Origin: Sclerotinia nivalis
Lineage: Eukaryota > Ascomycota > Leotiomycetes > Helotiales > Sclerotiniaceae
Assembly: GCA_029531795.1 (NCBI GenBank)
Contig: JAPEIS010000005.1
Location: 370,001 to 434,000, forward strand
Length of the DNA stretch: 64,000 nucleotides
Direction of reading: 5' to 3'
Positions within the stretch are counted from its first letter, which is position 1, and each line of letters opens with the position of its first letter. The notes beneath the pieces are model-generated. The model was not told the origin of the DNA. It saw only the letters and a list, made by a program, of their open reading frames with translations, and ran no database searches. A program made the position numbers and the translations under genes. Of this stretch, positions 47,078-57,403 are shown one piece after another.

Positions 47078-49444
47078 TCATTTCCCCCTTGATCCTTGAG
47101 GCGGAATAGCATTTTCAGGGCCCGGTCCTGGGATTTCTATCGCTGCTTCTTTTTCCATCTCTTTTCCCTTTCCCTTCCCCTTCCCCTTCCCCTTCCCCTT
47201 CCCCTTCCCCTTCCCCTTCCCCTTGTCCAACGAAAAAGTTTTCTCCCCATGCTCTCCCTCCACGGTAGAAACATTCCTACTACGCGACTTCAGGACCGTC
47301 GAAGCAGGAGACGCATGAGCATCATCTCTACCACCCAAACTCAAAGCCCTCAATCGGCCGCCCACAACCCTATCCAAAAATCTCTGATCATCCTTCCTCT
47401 TCTGTTCCTCCTCCAAGAACCTCCTCTCTTTCTCCGCACTCTCGCACTTATCCGCCATTTCCTCATCCCGCCTAACCACCCCCTCTTTATCCAACATTTT
47501 ATCTCTCCTCCTCACCACTTTCCCCATCATCTTCTTGGCTCTCTGCCTCGTTTTAACATATGCTTCTAATCCCACTAGAACCGCATATGACCGAGAAATA
47601 CTCACCCGACTCATATCGCATCCTTCTGCTTTGAGATTCTTGACAAAAGCTCTGAAGTTCGATACGGGAGGTCTGTAATGTCCACTCAACGGGGACAATT
47701 TAGTTAACCGTCCATCTTTAATTTTGATTAATCCAGCTGCACTAATTCTACTTCCATGAAGAAAAGAAGAATGTTGAAATGCACCACTTTGTTTAATCCC
47801 CACATAAAGACGAAACGAAGTATCAGCCACGAAAATCCATGTATTCTTCTTGACCGAACCTCGAAGAAGTTTGTTGAAGATTGTAGATGCGGAGATGTGA
47901 GAGACTTTTTTCATGCCGGGCGCATTGTCGTATTCGGGAGATGCGTATTTAGATGCGGGGGAATCTTCGTGTAGGGCTTCGAGTTCTTGTACTTGTGACT
48001 GAGATTGTGTACGAGTATGTGAATTATGATGAAGAGGAGTTTCATCACTGGAGCTTTCACCCTCTTCTTCTCCTTCATTATCCCCTTCTTCACTCACTGG
48101 TGTGAAAACAGGCGTCTCGTCATCATTCCTCACAATTCCTCTAACGCTGTCTCTCCACTCAGTCGTCGTATCAATCCTCTCACCATTCTTCGCCCAACAT
48201 AATCTTCCCTCTCCATCAATCTTCACAAGATAATCCAATCTCTCCTCCTTACTCAAATATCTCACTTGTTCCCTATCTAACCTTTCCCTCGGACATCCTT
48301 GACAATCTATAAATCTCCCCTCCCCATAATCCAACCAATAAAAGAAATTCTCATTCGTATCTGCTTTTTTCCATTCCTCATGATACGTACGAAGATTCGA
48401 TCCATATCTATGTTTAAGATCGACCATTTCAAGAAAATATTGTAAATCCATAATTTTCGCAGCTTTCTGTCTCGCCGCTTTTTCTTCAAGTCGACGTTTT
48501 CGTCTCGCGATAAGTTCTTCCTCATTCAAATTTCCAGATTCATACTCAGTTTCCTCATCTGATTCTTCATCTCCACCTGCTCTTCGAGCTATCATACCGA
48601 TTTTCCTCCAATTTTCTCGTGCGTGAGATGTTCGGTTTGTTTTTGTTGAAGTTGGACATCCTATTCCTTCTGCATTCATAGACGAATCCCCCTCCCCATC
48701 CAAACTTCGACTTCCTCTTTCTTTCTCCCCACTGTCCCTCGCTCTTGGAGTTGTTAAATTCCTATACCTAGCCTCCTTAACCGCTTCAACCCATCGAGTT
48801 CCTACATCTAGTCTCTTTCCTGCCAGAATCCTCCTTTCCCTATGTCCTCTATAATTCCTCTGTATAAGTTCCGCAGCTTTCCACCTCTCATTTTCACTTA
48901 AATTCCGATCATCACCTAATCGTTTCGCGATAGCCTCTTTTTCTTTTTCTTCTTGGACGTGATTGATTTTTTGAATTACTTCGGGTGGTGGCATGGCGAG
49001 GGAATTGATATATTCTTGATGAGATTTTGAAGATGCTTTGCTGGAGACACTAAGACGAGAGGGATGATGCGAATGTTGTGGATTTGATCGATTTTGAGGA
49101 AATTGAGGGTTCGTTCTATCGTGATTTGTATTCGTCGTCGTCGCCGCAGTCGCAGATCTCGAAGGGAATGTAAAATCGTTATTTATTGTATCCTCAACAC
49201 TTATTTTCGAATCGCATTTCTTATGATTGGCACTTCCATTTATTCCATTCGACCGAATATTCTGTTGGTACGGCTTGTAATATCCTCCATCCCGATTCAC
49301 AGTCGATATATCTTCTCGTACGGAACTTAAACTCCGCCTCGATGTATCTTTTGATAAAGATACATCAAAATCAGGATATGAAGCCATAGCCAATGGAGGG
49401 GACATCTTCATGACGAAAGTTCTTGGCGAATTGTTTTTCGACAA
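47078..49444 (-). CDS. IQ-motif (calmodulin-binding) protein
   Basis: A single-exon, 788-residue protein of a fungal family with one IQ motif. The IQ helix is AAELIQRNYRGHRERR (about 190-205), preceded by a charged helix (NHVQEEKEKEAIAKRL). Downstream is a conserved block with LQYFLEMVDLKHRYGSNLRT and YHEEWKKADTNENFFYWLDY, then CPRERLDREQVRYLSKEERL, GRLCWAKNGERIDTTTEWRD, an acidic Ser-rich linker and a second conserved block (NTWIFVADTSFRLYVGIKQS). The C-terminus has a (KG)n run encoded by a hexanucleotide repeat. Calmodulin binding is inferred from the motif; role and location are unknown. The start could also be one of the Met residues at 12, 14 or 20. No introns needed. Confidence 0.8.
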   Translation of the reverse strand: MSKNNSPRTFVMKMSPPLAMASYPDFDVSLSKDTSRRSLSSVREDISTVNRDGGYYKPYQQNIRSNGINGSANHKKCDSKISVEDTINNDFTFPSRSATAATTTNTNHDRTNPQFPQNRSNPQHSHHPSRLSVSSKASSKSHQEYINSLAMPPPEVIQKINHVQEEKEKEAIAKRLGDDRNLSENERWKAAELIQRNYRGHRERRILAGKRLDVGTRWVEAVKEARYRNLTTPRARDSGEKERGSRSLDGEGDSSMNAEGIGCPTSTKTNRTSHARENWRKIGMIARRAGGDEESDEETEYESGNLNEEELIARRKRRLEEKAARQKAAKIMDLQYFLEMVDLKHRYGSNLRTYHEEWKKADTNENFFYWLDYGEGRFIDCQGCPRERLDREQVRYLSKEERLDYLVKIDGEGRLCWAKNGERIDTTTEWRDSVRGIVRNDDETPVFTPVSEEGDNEGEEEGESSSDETPLHHNSHTRTQSQSQVQELEALHEDSPASKYASPEYDNAPGMKKVSHISASTIFNKLLRGSVKKNTWIFVADTSFRLYVGIKQSGAFQHSSFLHGSRISAAGLIKIKDGRLTKLSPLSGHYRPPVSNFRAFVKNLKAEGCDMSRVSISRSYAVLVGLEAYVKTRQRAKKMMGKVVRRRDKMLDKEGVVRRDEEMADKCESAEKERRFLEEEQKRKDDQRFLDRVVGGRLRALSLGGRDDAHASPASTVLKSRSRNVSTVEGEHGEKTFSLDKGKGKGKGKGKGKGKGKGKGKEMEKEAAIEIPGPGPENAIPPQGSRGK
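47161..47225 (-). repeat. Coding hexanucleotide repeat (Lys-Gly)n
   Basis: About ten copies of CCCCTT on the plus strand (AAGGGG on the coding strand) encode the alternating Lys-Gly run near the C-terminus of the IQ protein. The unit is a multiple of three, so length change keeps the frame. The tract is pure purine/pyrimidine. Confidence 0.9.
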
Positions 49445-51086
49445 GAAAGGATAAATTGATAATTATTGGATATATATCTTCATTGATTAAGAACTCAAAG
49501 TCTCGTGTCTGTGAATTGAGATGAAATATTTTTCAATAGTATGAATTATCGAAGAGTATGAGTGAGTGCCTTCGAGGATAGAACATACAAGACAATGAAA
49601 TCTCTGGAATGTCTTAAGATGTCATTCAATTCATACATTTGCAGAACCTCGGGCTTTTTTTTAATCATAGGTTCTACCTTGATTTGACATTACAACAAAT
49701 ACGTATTATATACATCTGCATCCACACTCCAATACTATATGTCTCCTACCAAAGTGGTTAGCCAATGCCAATACCAAAATCTTCTTGTATATACTTGAGT
49801 TCCATCCTGCCAATACCATCTTGCAGATAGGCGCAACAAGGTTTTTGGGGAATGACGTTGACAACTCATAAATAACTTCTTGCTCAGCCTTGCACGTATC
49901 CCTGGTCAGGGTCGTGGCTAGCTTTCGGTATTTACGGTGAAAAGTGGAGTACTTATGGGTTTCCTTTAATACTATCCAGCCATGTAAAACGAAACTATCT
50001 AATATGTTACACACAAGATTTTGCTTATGAGAATCAACACAATCATAAATTCATCAATTCGCTCATGGACTTAAAGCTGTTTCCTTATTCTAGATCTAAT
50101 CTAACTGTAGTTTTTCGGGTTCAAAAAAGGAAGCGTAGGGATCGGGCTACCCATCCGTCTTCAGACCAGCCGTACATACCAAGCAACGACGGACGCAAGC
50201 TAAGGATTTTCTAAGTTTTTCTAGCAAGATTCTTTCCGTTCCATCCGTCTTGTCATTCCATGGCATGCATAAGGCTAAATGGAAGTGATATAGTGTCTAT
50301 TGAGTTTCTAGGTGTTTAGTCGATCCGTTTGGAAGGAATCCTCCTCGTGAGTTTCCTCTCCGTACTTGGAAATTAGATCTGTGTTACGGAAAATATATTT
50401 TTATAGAATACCTTCCCATGATTCCTCGTCAACTCACTGTAATTGTACATATTGACGTTGAATAGATATCATCAAACATCCGAGACTTTTCTCTTATAAT
50501 TCTGAAGACACTACATACAGAGTCATAACGAGAGTTTTCAAGATACCCTTACCTAGTACGCGCAAAAGCAGCTCATATCTCTCCTATAATCTCCAAGAGC
50601 ATCATGAATCGAGCAAAAAAACAAGTTCACGAGTTTAGACTTGATCAAGTTCTCATCCGATCCATTAGTTTGCAATACCAAATTCAAGTAAATCATTAAT
50701 CTGTTTACTTATACTTAGCATCTTAGAAAACACATATCATATCTCAATCTAAGCATCGAGAAATACTGAACAACGTATATCTCAACATCCAAATCGATGT
50801 ATGAGAGTCAGGTAGGATAGGGGTCCGCTACTAGTGAAAAGAGACACTTCTCCGATATAGAATTGATGGATTCGCTATCTTTCTGCTCAGAATCATTCTA
50901 TATTAGTGATACGCTAGATCTTGGGTGAAAATGAAGAGTGCAGAAGGGACAAAACTTCTAATTCTCACATATATACACACACACACATACACATAAAGAG
51001 GCAAAACATCAATCAATCAATCAATCTAAGCCACATTTCTCCAGAACCGCATGCCTCGTTTCTTCATACCCATTCACCTGCACCCC
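49445..51086. other. Gene-free interval
   Basis: The left part is the IQ-gene promoter. Nothing else coding is supported. Short CA and AATC runs near 50967-50990 and 51009-51027 are the only patterns. Confidence 0.45.
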
Positions 51087-52462
51087 CTAAATCTTCCTCC
51101 CAACCACACAAACCCACGGCGTATCACAGCTAATCCCCCTCGCAGTCTCCTGATTCAACAAATCCATAAATCGTCTCATCTTATCTTCCGTCTCCGTTCC
51201 CGCGATCTGGGAATTATGGATTAGATCTTCAAATCCCAATAGATTACTATGGGCCCAGAGTTGTTTATGTCTATTTTGTTGGGAGATGGATTGGCGATCT
51301 ATGAATTCGAGGCCGTTTTTTGCGTAGAGGGATGGAAGATTGGTTAACCAGCTGGGAGGGTTAGTTGGGGTTTAGTTAAGGGGGATGGGTAGTAGAGGAG
51401 GAAGAAGATAGGTGAGAGGGAGATTATTAGACTAACTTGTAACTAGACCCTTCTCTGGGTTTCCTCCATTTATCTCTCAATTCCTTCATTGCCACCGATG
51501 GATTTTCCCTCTCACTATTAGGATCACTATAATTAACTTCCGTAGCTAGAGCATCCGGTTCAAACCATTGGAGATATCCTCCTGGCTCTACAAAACACCC
51601 TCATTAGTTCAATTCCTCCTGGATCAAATCTTAGATGTTCACCCAACTATAACGGTAACGAAATACCTACTTAAAAGCGCAACAAGATTCCTCAACAAGC
51701 CCTCCGCATCCTCATCATTGACAAAACATAGCGAAAACCGCAAATGCACAATATCATAACTTCCTAATTTCTCAATAGGGAAAGATGTAAATGCATCGTG
51801 AGTATGTAAGGAAACGTTTGGTGGAAGAAAAGAGGAAGGCGGATATTGAGCGGCGGAAATATCGTAGCCGTCTAGTGTGGCAGTTGGAAGGGTTTCGCTA
51901 AGTTCTAGTAGCCATATACTATTTTTTGGGGAGAAAGAGAGATTAGTTTATTTCGGAGGAAAGAGGAAGATGGTGATGGGTATGGGATGTGGATGCGAGG
52001 TGATGGTCAGAGTAGAGAAAGTATAAGGAGGAGAAATATACCCAGTACCAGTGCCTACATCAGCAATCCTCACATCATCCTTCTTGATCGACTCTTGAAT
52101 ATATGGATGAAGAAGATATCCACAAGCTTCTTTTACAAGCCAGTGGTTGTAGTTTAGACTATGGACGGAGGGAGTTAGTAGGGTTTGATCTGACTATTAG
52201 GGGAAGGGAGTAAAGAAGATGAGAGATGGGATGAAAATGTATAGAAGATGGATGGGCAAACGATAAGTAGGTCAGTGGAGTGAATCAGATTGATGAATGC
52301 ATGAAATGGGAGAGGGGAGAGTAGGGTAGGAGGATAGAAAGGATGTAACACGAGAGTCTTAGAAAGTAGAAAATATGAATGTGAATAAAGTTAAACCACA
52401 ACCACCCACCGAACCGAAGAATTAAAAGTCCGATTAAAAATATAAGGTTTCGATGAATTCAT
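51087..52462 (-). CDS. SAM-dependent methyltransferase (LaeA/UMTA-like)
   Basis: Five exons at 52462-52410, 52158-52042, 51918-51671, 51587-51437 and 51351-51087 encode 277 residues; the pieces are too short to show as one ORF. The start MNSSKPYIFNRTFNSSVRLN, then NHWLVKE, is typical of fungal class I methyltransferases of the LaeA/UMTA kind. Motif I is D51-V-G-T-G-T-G57 with IWLLELS after it; ATLDGYDIS is the acidic ribose-binding strand; HDAFTSFP and YDIVHLRFSLCFVND follow; the post-core LLKPGGYLQWFE is at about 138-149. Junction phases (2, 2, 1, 2) are all consistent, with donors GTGGGT, GTATAT, GTAGGT and GTTAGT. The substrate is unknown; secondary-metabolite or regulatory methylation is possible. 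No biosynthetic cluster surrounds it. Confidence 0.85.
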
Positions 52463-53775
52463 GCTTTCTTCATGCGTTTTCCCTTGTGTTGCGGAGGCGG
52501 AAGATATTTTCCTTTTCCGTATTTGTGATCGTTTGTATGTAATATTGTATTGCCAAAAACGTCGAGTGAGAGAAGGATGTGTAAAATAACAGGAGAGAGA
52601 GGGAAAAGAGGGCGTATGCAAGTCTTATATCCCTCCAGTTCTCACATCATACAAACTTTTTGTTCCAACAAATTCACTAAGACTCATGGGCAGCATATTG
52701 CGTTATTTTCCCTACAGTCCTATATTATCCTACCTATCCAATCCAACCTAATCCATACAACCATCAACTACCAACCACCAACTCCCAACCCAGAATTCAT
52801 ATCTAACTGCATGAATATATCACATCTGTATTCCCATTCCGCCTCCTCATCTTCATTCGAAACCAACAACCAATAATCAACAAAAATATAAAAATTCCAA
52901 CAAAGCACCAATACCAACATCAACATCAACATCAACACCTAACGCCAACATCAACATCAACACTCACAAAAACGTACACCCATCCATCCATCTATCTATT
53001 CAAACCACTTAGAAAATAATAAATCCAATTCAAATTCGAATTCGGCTTTATCCATTCTCTCCCCTCCCCTCTCCTCTCCTCTCCTCCTCTCTTCTATTTA
53101 ATCCCATCCCATCCCATCCCATCCCAACCCATCCCACCCCATCCAAAAAAGCATACTCAAATACTTCCTTCCCCCCCTCCCTATTTAGAATCTTTACATT
53201 TTATTACTTAGTATGATGAACCAGTCAATTTGCGATTTATACACATACATACATACATATATACATACATACATACATACATACATACAAAAATCATACC
53301 AGTCCAATACTCATTAAAAAAAAAGCAAGAAAGAAAATAAAGAACAGAAAATTGAATTAAATTAAATTAAATTCCACCGCTCAACTCTATATACATGCCA
53401 GAGTTTGTTTCTTTCAACCATACAACGCTATAGTAGTACCTCTTTTCATCGGTTCTTGTATCCACCTTCCCGTCTTCCCCTATTTCCCCACTCTCCTCTC
53501 CCGATTTTCTGTATTAAAAATGTATAAAATATCTACATGCATCCCATCTATACGTGAACTCATGCCTTTTTTATTTGACCTCATGTTATGTCCGAATGAC
53601 TAGTTCGTTACTCATCACCTGTTCATCCACGCGTACCAACCATAACCACCCAGAACGTCCTTCGTTGTATCCCTAGCTGCATCTCCAGAATACCATTTAC
53701 TCCTCTTCCCAATGCCCCATCTAGCCCCCACGATTTCGAAAATGCGGTCTGCACATCTTCACCCTCACCTCTAAC
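52463..53775. repeat. Gene-free interval with clustered microsatellites
   Basis: The stretch includes the methyltransferase promoter and the 3' side of the phosphotransferase. It holds four simple-sequence tracts in under 400 bp: ATCAAC units (52914-52964), CTCTC runs (about 53057-53092), CCCAT pentamers (53101-53144) and ATAC tetramers (53243-53288). No gene is supported. Confidence 0.75.
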
Positions 53776-55569
53776 CTAGTCAGCCCTCTTCCCATTTGGC
53801 ATTCCAATCGGACTCTTCGATCCACTTCCACTAGGTGTTCTCCTCCCATTAACCTCTAACCCCCTCTTCTCCAACCTCTTCTCCATTTCCTGATTTCTAT
53901 AAATCTCCTCCAACTTCTGTTCCGGAATCGTAAGACAATTAATTCCCAAGTAGTTACAAATACTCGTAACCACCAACCAAGCCCATCTAAAATAAACCAC
54001 TAAAGCAAAAACAAAGTATGCTCTTAGATACCATAATTCTACTCCTACGCTAACAGCTGGTAAGCCAAATCGTGGGAGATTGCCAAGAATAGCGCCTCCG
54101 ACAAGTGGTGTGAGCATAACTGTCCAGTAAGGAAATGGTTGTCTTGTAAGATGTGCCAGAATAATTTTCGTTGTCATTCTCCCAAAGACAAAACTCATTG
54201 TAAGACAGAAAAGGACTAAACGATTTTCTGCCATGAGTGTTGAGTATGGAGAGAAGAGCCAGGCACCAATACTCAAAGTGAAAACTGCCATAGGAGTCCA
54301 TTCGAGGAAAACCGGCAAAACGGGTAAGTTATCTCTTCTCCTTGCTTTAACCACATTTATAACGCAGAAAGGAACATGAATACCGAATAATGAGACGACG
54401 AGAATTGGTACCCAGAGATCTCTAACGGAATAAGAACCGAAAAATTCATGATACCCGAGGAAATAATGATGACCGACTAAATCCGTAATTCGATGTGTCC
54501 AAATTTCCGGTCCATAATATCCACTTAGGATCATAATCGTACAAGCCAAGATTAATCCTTCTGTTGGTCCATTGAAAATCCCCAGGTATAATGTATGTGT
54601 ATGATATGTTTCCCAAGTTGAAAAGAACATGGGTAAACATGGAATCAATGCAGTGAAGATTCCAGCTCTAGATGTACCTAAACCCATAGCAGCCGTTTCA
54701 CAAAGTGATGCGAGTGTACAATTTAGAGAATCGATTCCATGGTCGAAGAGTTCACCGAGACCGCTAGATGTTCCGGTTCTTCTCGCTTGTTTTCCATCTA
54801 CGTTGTCCATTGTTGAATACATCCATAGACCAAAGGCAAAACTGTAGTATAACCACGAGGGTCCCTATGAATTTTGTTAGTATCTGTCATGTTTTTTTGC
54901 AGATTTGCAGATTCGCAGATGTGTGGGAGGGGAAAATAGGTCGATTGAGGGTGCAGGAGCGGTTAAGGGTAAAAGATTATAGAAAGCCAGCGAAGAAAAA
55001 CACCTACAGGTCCAACCAAATCCGGCATGAAGAGCTCCAAACAGATAACGTTAGTGAGAATGAAAAAGAATCCCAACAACGTAACCATATTTGGCGCCAA
55101 CCATAATGGTAATAATTCGACGAAGCCATTCCACTATAATGATTTTGTTAGTCTGATTCTTCTTTCTCCAAACCTCAATAGCTCGCTGCGCTCGATATCT
55201 CAACCCGAAATTATTGTATAGGAAAATTCCAAGAACAATAGAACATTGACATAAAACCTTTCCTCCCCCTCCTCTACCCATCCACCCAAATCCCAAACCC
55301 TCAAGCTCGCCGTATTCTAAATATCTATTTTTCTCCTCCATGCTGCATATCCAACACCCCAAAGACCGGGTGCAGACATGACAGCTCCCTCCCTCCATCA
55401 TCCACAGCCCACCTTATGAAAAAAAATTCAAATTCAAAAAAGAATAGAAATCAAAACCCACATAATGTTTCAAGATATAATTCGAAATCAAACTCTTATC
55501 CACGCTCGAGTACTTGTACGATTTCAGATGCACGAGCGCTTCTTCCGACACGCATTCATGCGCTGCTTC
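53776..55569 (-). CDS. CPT1: Cholinephosphotransferase/ethanolaminephosphotransferase, 5' end unresolved
   Basis: Exons visible at 55569-55462, 55133-55008 and 54864-53776 (all phase 0) give about 440 residues. The enzyme transfers phosphocholine or phosphoethanolamine from its CDP form to diacylglycerol, the last Kennedy-pathway step, in ER/Golgi membranes. The conserved N-terminal block ALVHLKSYKYSSVDKSLISN is in the first exon, then WNGFVELLPLWLAPNMVTLL. The CDP-alcohol phosphotransferase signature DG-X2-AR-X8-G-X3-D-X3-D is complete across NVDGKQARRTG and GLGELFDHGID. Some seven to eight membrane helices follow, and a Ser/Gly-rich tail. Intron 55461-55134 is long (328 nt; donor GTGGGT). 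No in-frame ATG precedes the first block, so a further short upstream exon must exist; given homologues, only a few residues are missing. CPT1 versus EPT1 specificity cannot be told. Confidence 0.88.
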
Positions 55570-55759
55570 TTCTGTTTTTGGAGGGATTTCGTTAGCTTTC
55601 TGTTTTTTTCTTATGGGTTGATTTTCTTGCGTTCTTTTCCCTCATTGGTTTGCCTGGGAATGTCTGCGGATTTCTTCTCTTCCCTGTTTCTCTCTCTTCT
55701 TTCCTTCTCTTAATCTGCAAAATGATTCCATCGTATCGTAAAATATCTCCTCTCCCACC

Positions 55760-56239
55760 TCACCCCGCCAAAAAAAAAAACCCCCCAGCATATGGGATAA
55801 ACCTACTCATACTCGCCACCATCTCTTCCAAATCTTCCACTCTCTCCCTCAACCCCTTCACCCTCGGCGTCTTGGGTGTCGTAACCGGCAACGGCAACAC
55901 CTCACTATCTTCAAAAGTACTTGCCGACGCCGTATTCACAGCCAGCACTGAATCGATCTTCTCGCGAATATTTTCGGTGGTGGGCGGAATGCGCTTCCTC
56001 CCGAGCGAATAAAAAAGTTGGAGGGGTGGTTTTGGAGGGGATGTGTTAAATACCCGGGAAGAGTTGGTTGCACTAAGGAGTGAATTGATTGTGCGGGTGC
56101 GTCCCGATGGTTTCCGTTGTGTGATGAGGTGAGTTGATTTTCGTGGATTGATTAATTGATTAATTGATTGATTATTGTGTTTGTGTATTTGCTGTTTGAA
56201 GTGAAGTATTACGTAAAACACAAAAAACGACAAAGTCAA
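55760..56239 (-). CDS. Hypothetical 159-residue protein
   Basis: I do not recognise this. The frame starts MTLSFFVFYVILHFKQQ, which may be hydrophobic by chance or form a signal/anchor, then is Ser/Thr/Pro-rich and basic (RKPSGRTRTINSLL). It has a charged helical part (ENIREKIDSVLA; KGLRERVEDLEEMVASM) and ends after a T-tract-encoded FFFLAG at 55760. The helical end looks like real protein sequence. A GTAGGT donor after VASM would be phase-compatible with the first seen exon of the phosphotransferase; that would make it a fused N-terminus, but the family does not have such an extension, so I list it separately. It may be spliced differently. Confidence 0.35.
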   Translation of the reverse strand: MTLSFFVFYVILHFKQQIHKHNNQSINQLINPRKSTHLITQRKPSGRTRTINSLLSATNSSRVFNTSPPKPPLQLFYSLGRKRIPPTTENIREKIDSVLAVNTASASTFEDSEVLPLPVTTPKTPRVKGLRERVEDLEEMVASMSRFIPYAGGFFFLAG

Positions 56240-56626
56240 TCGAAGAAATCAATAGAAAAATAAAATAAAAATCCCAGAAGAAAACACTTTCACGAGGAAA
56301 TCTCAGGAAGCTTATTACCTTTCTTTCCTTCCAAGGTCCTACTACTCCGTAATTATTTCCAGGGGAAGGAAAGTTACTAGCCTACAAGATACTCTTGGTA
56401 TCAGATCTAACACCATTTAAAATATTAAAGTGGTCGGTCGGCTGGTCTGATCAGGGGCTGGGGTCTTCTAAAGCTTCTACGACCCAGTAATAGAAGGGCT
56501 CTACTCCGTGGACTAATGAATTCCACGTCAGCTTTTTGGCTCTAGCACTTGAGCTGGACATCAAGCGGTAAAGAGCTTTCTCGAAACTGAAAAGTCTTTC
56601 ATGTGATAATATAATGATTAATTTTC

Positions 56627-56635
56627 TATATAAAA
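56627..56635 (+). promoter_or_regulatory. TATATAAAA box
   Basis: TATATAAAA is followed by GGGCTCG and a 150-base A/C/T-rich leader leading to the ATG at 56787. It looks like a strong core promoter. Confidence 0.45.
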
Positions 56636-56786
56636 GGGCTCGTATACCGTATAGACTCAGTTACTTCAACTCGCACTAAACTCTTTTGAACTAAACCTAT
56701 AAACAAACCTTTTTATATAATATAATTTCATAACTCAATTACTTGACTATTCAATCACTCAATTCTATATTCATTTTTATTCATTT

Positions 56787-56885
56787 ATGTTTTGGGGAAA
56801 AAATATTTCAAAAACCATCAAATCTCTAAAATCAAGAGTAAAATATATAAGAGATAAATATATTATAAAAAAATCTACAAAATGA
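56787..56885 (+). CDS. Possible 32-residue cationic peptide
   Basis: The frame MFWGKNISKTIKSLKSRVKY and on to 32 residues contains about a dozen Lys/Arg and only one acidic residue, and its hydrophobics recur every three to four positions, as in an amphipathic helix. It lies 151 bases past a TATATAAAA box on the plus strand, opposite the flanking minus-strand genes. No homologue is known to me, and AT-rich DNA encodes Lys-rich frames by chance. Treat as a candidate only. Confidence 0.25.
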   Translation: MFWGKNISKTIKSLKSRVKYIRDKYIIKKSTK

Positions 56886-57403
56886 AAAACTATCTATATA
56901 TACAGCCAGAGCCGCCGGCTGAAATGTAAATTCAACTCCTGAGTTCTAGATCTGTCTTCTGACTTCTAACTTCTAACTTTTGATTTTTGATTCTGCTCTT
57001 GATCTTGATTAGCCACTAGCTGTTCAACGATATCACACGCCAGTATCGATATCAATCATCGTTTGGTAAGCTCTTACAGAAGTGACATTAAAGATTTGTG
57101 TTGATTATTCATTTTTACAACTCTTGATACTATACACTCTTTGACATTTTCCCAGAATTATTTCCACGGGTCCATAATTTGACCTCATTATCATAACTTA
57201 TCTGAACATTCGTTCGTATCAAATCCGTAGAATGTCCATTCAAGATTCCGTACCTCAGAACTCTGATTTTTTAAAACATGAAGCACGTATACTAATAAGC
57301 CATCGTTCATCTCATTCAGCCATGCTGCTGAAACCACTCGCTTTTCTCCTCTCGTTACCTCCCCTACCACCAGCACCAGGCTTTCCTATCGCTGCCACAT
57401 CCA

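Larger units (their letters stand above)
56240..57403. other. Intergenic interval with TATA-led short ORF
   Basis: The interval between the hypothetical gene and the two-TM protein contains a clear TATATAAAA box at 56627-56635 and a lysine-rich short ORF (56787-56885), listed separately. Repeats of ATTAATTG lie near 56149-56173. Nothing else is supported. Confidence 0.5.

Noticed and set aside
47096..47569. Leu/Pro-repeat plus-strand frame opposite the IQ protein
   Set aside because: Antisense reading of the AAGGGG repeat and its basic flanks.
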